The notes below the pieces were generated by a model. That model did no database searches and had not been told where the DNA came from. It saw nothing but the letters and a program-made list of their open reading frames with translations. Below are positions 6,084-8,219 of a stretch of 8,219 bases of DNA, in pieces (the stretch's first letter is position 1; every line of letters starts with the position of its first letter). The translations under genes were made by a program, and so were the position numbers. The stretch comes from Ruminococcaceae bacterium UBA1767 (GTDB lineage Bacteria; Bacillota; Clostridia; Oscillospirales; Acutalibacteraceae): the NCBI GenBank assembly GCA_002315505.1, contig DCGX01000079.1, forward strand, positions 1 through 8,219. Direction: 5' to 3'.

Positions 6084-7809
6084 TTTTCTTTCCTTTCTTC
6101 TGAACAAAACTTCTGTTCTCAACGATTAAATCAATTTGTTTCTGCAAGTCTATTTCTGCCTGCACGCTATCCCGTACTTTCCCCTTAATCACTTCTTTTT
6201 GCTCCGATTTGAGTTTATCTATCTCATCAAAACTCATACCGTCATAGTTTTTCAAGACAAGTTCAAACTCGGTAAATACACCCTTTTCAACAAGCCATAC
6301 TCTGCTCGCATCGCAGGGTTCAAAAGCGACCTGTGCATCTCCGCCGTTTAGATACCGCTTTGTGAAATTACCGTCGGTGTGTCTGTATCTTTGACCGTTG
6401 GCAATTAAACCCTTTCTTGTGAATTTACCGACTGTTCTCGGAAGCATTGTTTTATATAAAAGTTCTTTTGAAACAGGGATTGTGTTGGAGTTCAAGTGGG
6501 CGAGAGAGTAATTGTAAAGCGAGCAGGGATAAGGTTCAACACTCTTATCTATCATATCTTTCGTATAGTTCAGATTTACAAGAGCATTTTTTGAATTGTA
6601 GTGAATGATACAGCAAACAACTATTTTCTTAAACTCGGCTAATGTCAGACAGGCATCAAGTCGGTAGTCGTGAGCACCACGTTCCTGGAAATCGGGTTCT
6701 ATGACACCTTTGCCCTTTAACTTTGATTTATAAAGGTTCTGAATTATATCAAATGCTTTTTCGACAGCACCTTTGAGTTCGGGACGGTAAGGCGGTAAGT
6801 TAGTTATCTTTATACCCAATTCCGTGATTTGACCGAACATTGTGCTGTCATACTCCCTGCCGTTGTCTGCAATTATAACCGCAGGTAAGGTGTTGCAGGG
6901 CCATTGGGATGGGGTTGTAGTTAAATTAAATAACGAACAAAAGGCGACTTTATCTTCAACGACATTTAGCATCATATCACTTACGGAAGCCATTCCGCCG
7001 TCATAACCGAGCGAGAAACCGCAGATAAGCCGACTGTAAGCATCAACACAAATAGTCAGTATCGGACGACCTGCAAGTTTTCCGCTTTCATCTACAAGAT
7101 GTATGTCGCAGATTGTACTATCCACCATACCGAAACCGACGGCATAAGCCAAGTCGTTGATTGTACTTAAAATCGGTCGTGCATTGCGTTGATACTCCGT
7201 TAAACCGTTTCTGGATATTCGCTCGCTTTCGGGTTTGCGATGTTTGCGGTAATAGTAGTAAAAGCGACCGTATGCAGGATATTTTTCAAGCAAAACACCC
7301 GAATAGTCGGTGTATTTCTCTTTGAGCATTAGTTTGTATGCTGTTTGTAAAGAGTTTTTCCGCTGAGTGTAGAAAAACTTGTTCAATGCCCAACGAAAAT
7401 TGAGTTCATCACTGTTTAACGGTCGTTCTTCCTGTTTCTCTTTCGGGGCTAAACTTTCAACCCGTCCTGTTGAAAGATATTGACACAGATACTTTCTTAT
7501 TGTCTGTTTGCTTATCTTGTATTGCTCGGAGATTGAATTGATTAAATAATTCCGCATTGATAAATCGCCTAAAAAAGACAAAATCGGCGAGATTACAGTA
7601 AATCTTTCACGCATAATCTTCAACTCGGTCGGACTTAAATTATCTGTCGAACGAATTTTCTCCGCAGGTGCCGTCCACAACGCCAATGGAGTTGTGCACA
7701 ACTCTTTGAAGGCTTCTTCGCCCATTTTTTCCGGCATCGTCATTTTCGTTGTGTTGATGACGAGCCGTTCTTTCTCGTCAATAATACGATAGACATCACT
7801 GTTTTGCAT
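6076..7809 (-). CDS. tnsB: TnsB-like DDE transposase
   Basis: This 577-residue retroviral-integrase-fold transposase would bind the transposon ends and join their 3' ends to the target. A helix-turn-helix lies near residues 94-120 (SEQYKISKQTIRKYLCQYL). The catalytic triad is visible: D230 in GMVDSTICD, D315 in IIADNGREYD and E350 in LKGAVEKAF, giving the D-34-E spacing of the rve family. A C-terminal beta-barrel follows (LIANGQRYRH to about 510), with a basic tail. The length is less than the roughly 700 aa of E. coli TnsB. ATG 7809 with GGGGGA upstream is preferred; a TTG three codons earlier, with AGGA 8 nt upstream, is also possible. It overlaps tnsA by 14 bp and tnsC by 8 bp. Confidence 0.95.
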   Translation of the reverse strand: MQNSDVYRIIDEKERLVINTTKMTMPEKMGEEAFKELCTTPLALWTAPAEKIRSTDNLSPTELKIMRERFTVISPILSFLGDLSMRNYLINSISEQYKISKQTIRKYLCQYLSTGRVESLAPKEKQEERPLNSDELNFRWALNKFFYTQRKNSLQTAYKLMLKEKYTDYSGVLLEKYPAYGRFYYYYRKHRKPESERISRNGLTEYQRNARPILSTINDLAYAVGFGMVDSTICDIHLVDESGKLAGRPILTICVDAYSRLICGFSLGYDGGMASVSDMMLNVVEDKVAFCSLFNLTTTPSQWPCNTLPAVIIADNGREYDSTMFGQITELGIKITNLPPYRPELKGAVEKAFDIIQNLYKSKLKGKGVIEPDFQERGAHDYRLDACLTLAEFKKIVVCCIIHYNSKNALVNLNYTKDMIDKSVEPYPCSLYNYSLAHLNSNTIPVSKELLYKTMLPRTVGKFTRKGLIANGQRYRHTDGNFTKRYLNGGDAQVAFEPCDASRVWLVEKGVFTEFELVLKNYDGMSFDEIDKLKSEQKEVIKGKVRDSVQAEIDLQKQIDLIVENRSFVQKKGKKNA

Positions 7810-8152
7810 CGATAACAATCCCCCAATCCTTTACACCTTTGACGAGCCAATATTCACGTGATACGTCAAGAAGTTTTGCCGTTTTCATTTTCATAATATT
7901 TTTCCTGAAGACGCACTCACGGACGGCAACATCACCGTTTGCGGTATGGATTACGAAGTCGGTCGTATATACACCGTCAGACAGTTTTTCGTCTTCGATA
8001 GGCACATTGCATTCAAACGAAACGACATTTTCATCTTCTTCAAGGCGTTTGGCGAACTTCGTCTGCAATTCGTTGTAGGTTTTGCAAATACCTACACATT
8101 TTTTTAGGCTGATTTTCTCACATTTCTCAGAATGGTTGCTTGTTTTTCTCAT
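7796..8152 (-). CDS. tnsA: Short TnsA-like endonuclease subunit
   Basis: This 118-residue protein is first in the tns operon, the position of tnsA. TnsA is the restriction-enzyme-like nuclease that cuts the 5' ends of the transposon, so that together with TnsB the element moves by cut-and-paste. The fold signature is visible: E28 in YNELQTKF, then VVSFECNVPI, then D65 in YTTDFVIHTANGD followed by strand VAVRECVFRK. In the usual E/Q-x-K motif the lysine would fall at C80 or V81; the nearest lysine is K84. The protein also lacks the C-terminal DNA-binding domain of E. coli TnsA (273 aa). It may be a variant nuclease or inactive, which would change the transposition pathway. AAAGGA (8161-8166) lies 8 nt before the ATG. 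The stop overlaps tnsB. Confidence 0.8.
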   Translation of the reverse strand: MRKTSNHSEKCEKISLKKCVGICKTYNELQTKFAKRLEEDENVVSFECNVPIEDEKLSDGVYTTDFVIHTANGDVAVRECVFRKNIMKMKTAKLLDVSREYWLVKGVKDWGIVIDAKQ

Positions 8153-8219
8153 AAAAATATTCCTTTCTTTAATTAGAATTTCAAAGATACAATAAAAAAA
8201 ACGGGGGAATTAACCGATA
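8153..8219. other. Upstream region of the tns operon
   Basis: This segment holds the tnsA ribosome-binding site AAAGGA (8161-8166) and an AT-rich leader. On the minus strand CCCCCG is followed by T8 (about 8190-8203), which looks like the second half of an intrinsic terminator whose first half would be past the window edge. No confident promoter and no copy of the GTGTACAACT end repeat is present. Confidence 0.4.

Larger units (their letters stand above)
2258..8219 (-). mobile_element. Compact Tn7-like transposon (tnsABC-tniQ), right end beyond window
   Basis: The element is inferred from a complete leftward tnsA-tnsB-tnsC-tniQ operon and from a repeat block with a TGT terminus at 2258. In Tn7 the transposition genes start near the right end and the cargo lies between them and the left end. 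The same order is seen here, with toxin-antitoxin genes as the only evident cargo. If 2258 is the edge, the five bases AGCCG at 2253-2257 would be one copy of the target duplication. The right end must be past 8219, because no inverted GTGTACAACT copy is present upstream of tnsA in the window. The left boundary is less certain than the gene content, and the primase-helicase could also be cargo. Confidence 0.6.

Noticed and set aside
7691..7702. Perfect 12-bp palindrome GTTGTGCACAAC, which shares ACAAC with the end repeats
   Set aside because: It lies within the tnsB coding sequence, occurs once, and matches the end repeat only partly.
1..8219. CRISPR array or guide RNA that might make this a CRISPR-associated transposon
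   Set aside because: No regularly spaced repeats of 25-40 bp and no cas gene are present in the window.

Overview
The window reads as accessory DNA from a low-GC Gram-positive bacterium, most likely a gut-type Clostridia relative. This is inferred from the AT-rich intergenic DNA, AAAGGA/AGGAG ribosome-binding sites, two textbook sigma-A promoters (TTGACA-N17-TATAAT) and the gene families present. The organism cannot be named from the sequence alone.

Layout, left to right. (1) Positions 1-1838, minus strand: a phage/plasmid-type primase-helicase (superfamily 3, P4/D5 family) whose 3' end lies beyond the left edge. (2) 1839-2257: a gene-free, very AT-rich stretch with a cluster of TACCGA/TCGGTA motifs, then an intrinsic terminator pointing left. 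(3) 2257-2470: three widely spaced direct copies of GTGTACAACT, each followed by a second shared motif. This is the best candidate for one end of the transposon. (4) 2524-3169, minus: a complete DinJ/YafQ-type toxin-antitoxin operon with its own promoter and terminator. (5) 3232-3480, minus: a small reading frame broken by an in-frame TAA. (6) 3558-3932, plus: a second DinJ/RelB-like antitoxin with no toxin, with a perfect promoter, a dyad operator and a terminator. (7) 3934-8152, minus: a tightly overlapping tnsA-tnsB-tnsC-tniQ operon.

The core is a compact Tn7-like transposition module. It comprises a TnsA-like nuclease, a TnsB-like DDE transposase, a TnsC-like AAA+ regulator and a single short TniQ target-selection protein. 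All four are transcribed leftwards with overlapping ends. The apparent cargo between tniQ and the proposed left end is only toxin-antitoxin material plus a broken ORF. If the end at 2258 is real and the right end lies just past 8219, the element would be only about 6 kb, which is small for a Tn7-like element, and its cargo would be an addiction module. The least usual points are the very short TnsA (118 aa), whose expected E/Q-x-K catalytic lysine is not in place, the orphan antitoxin divergent from a complete paralogous TA pair, and the proposed left end beside a terminator that may have been separated from its gene. No CRISPR array, tRNA or rRNA was seen.
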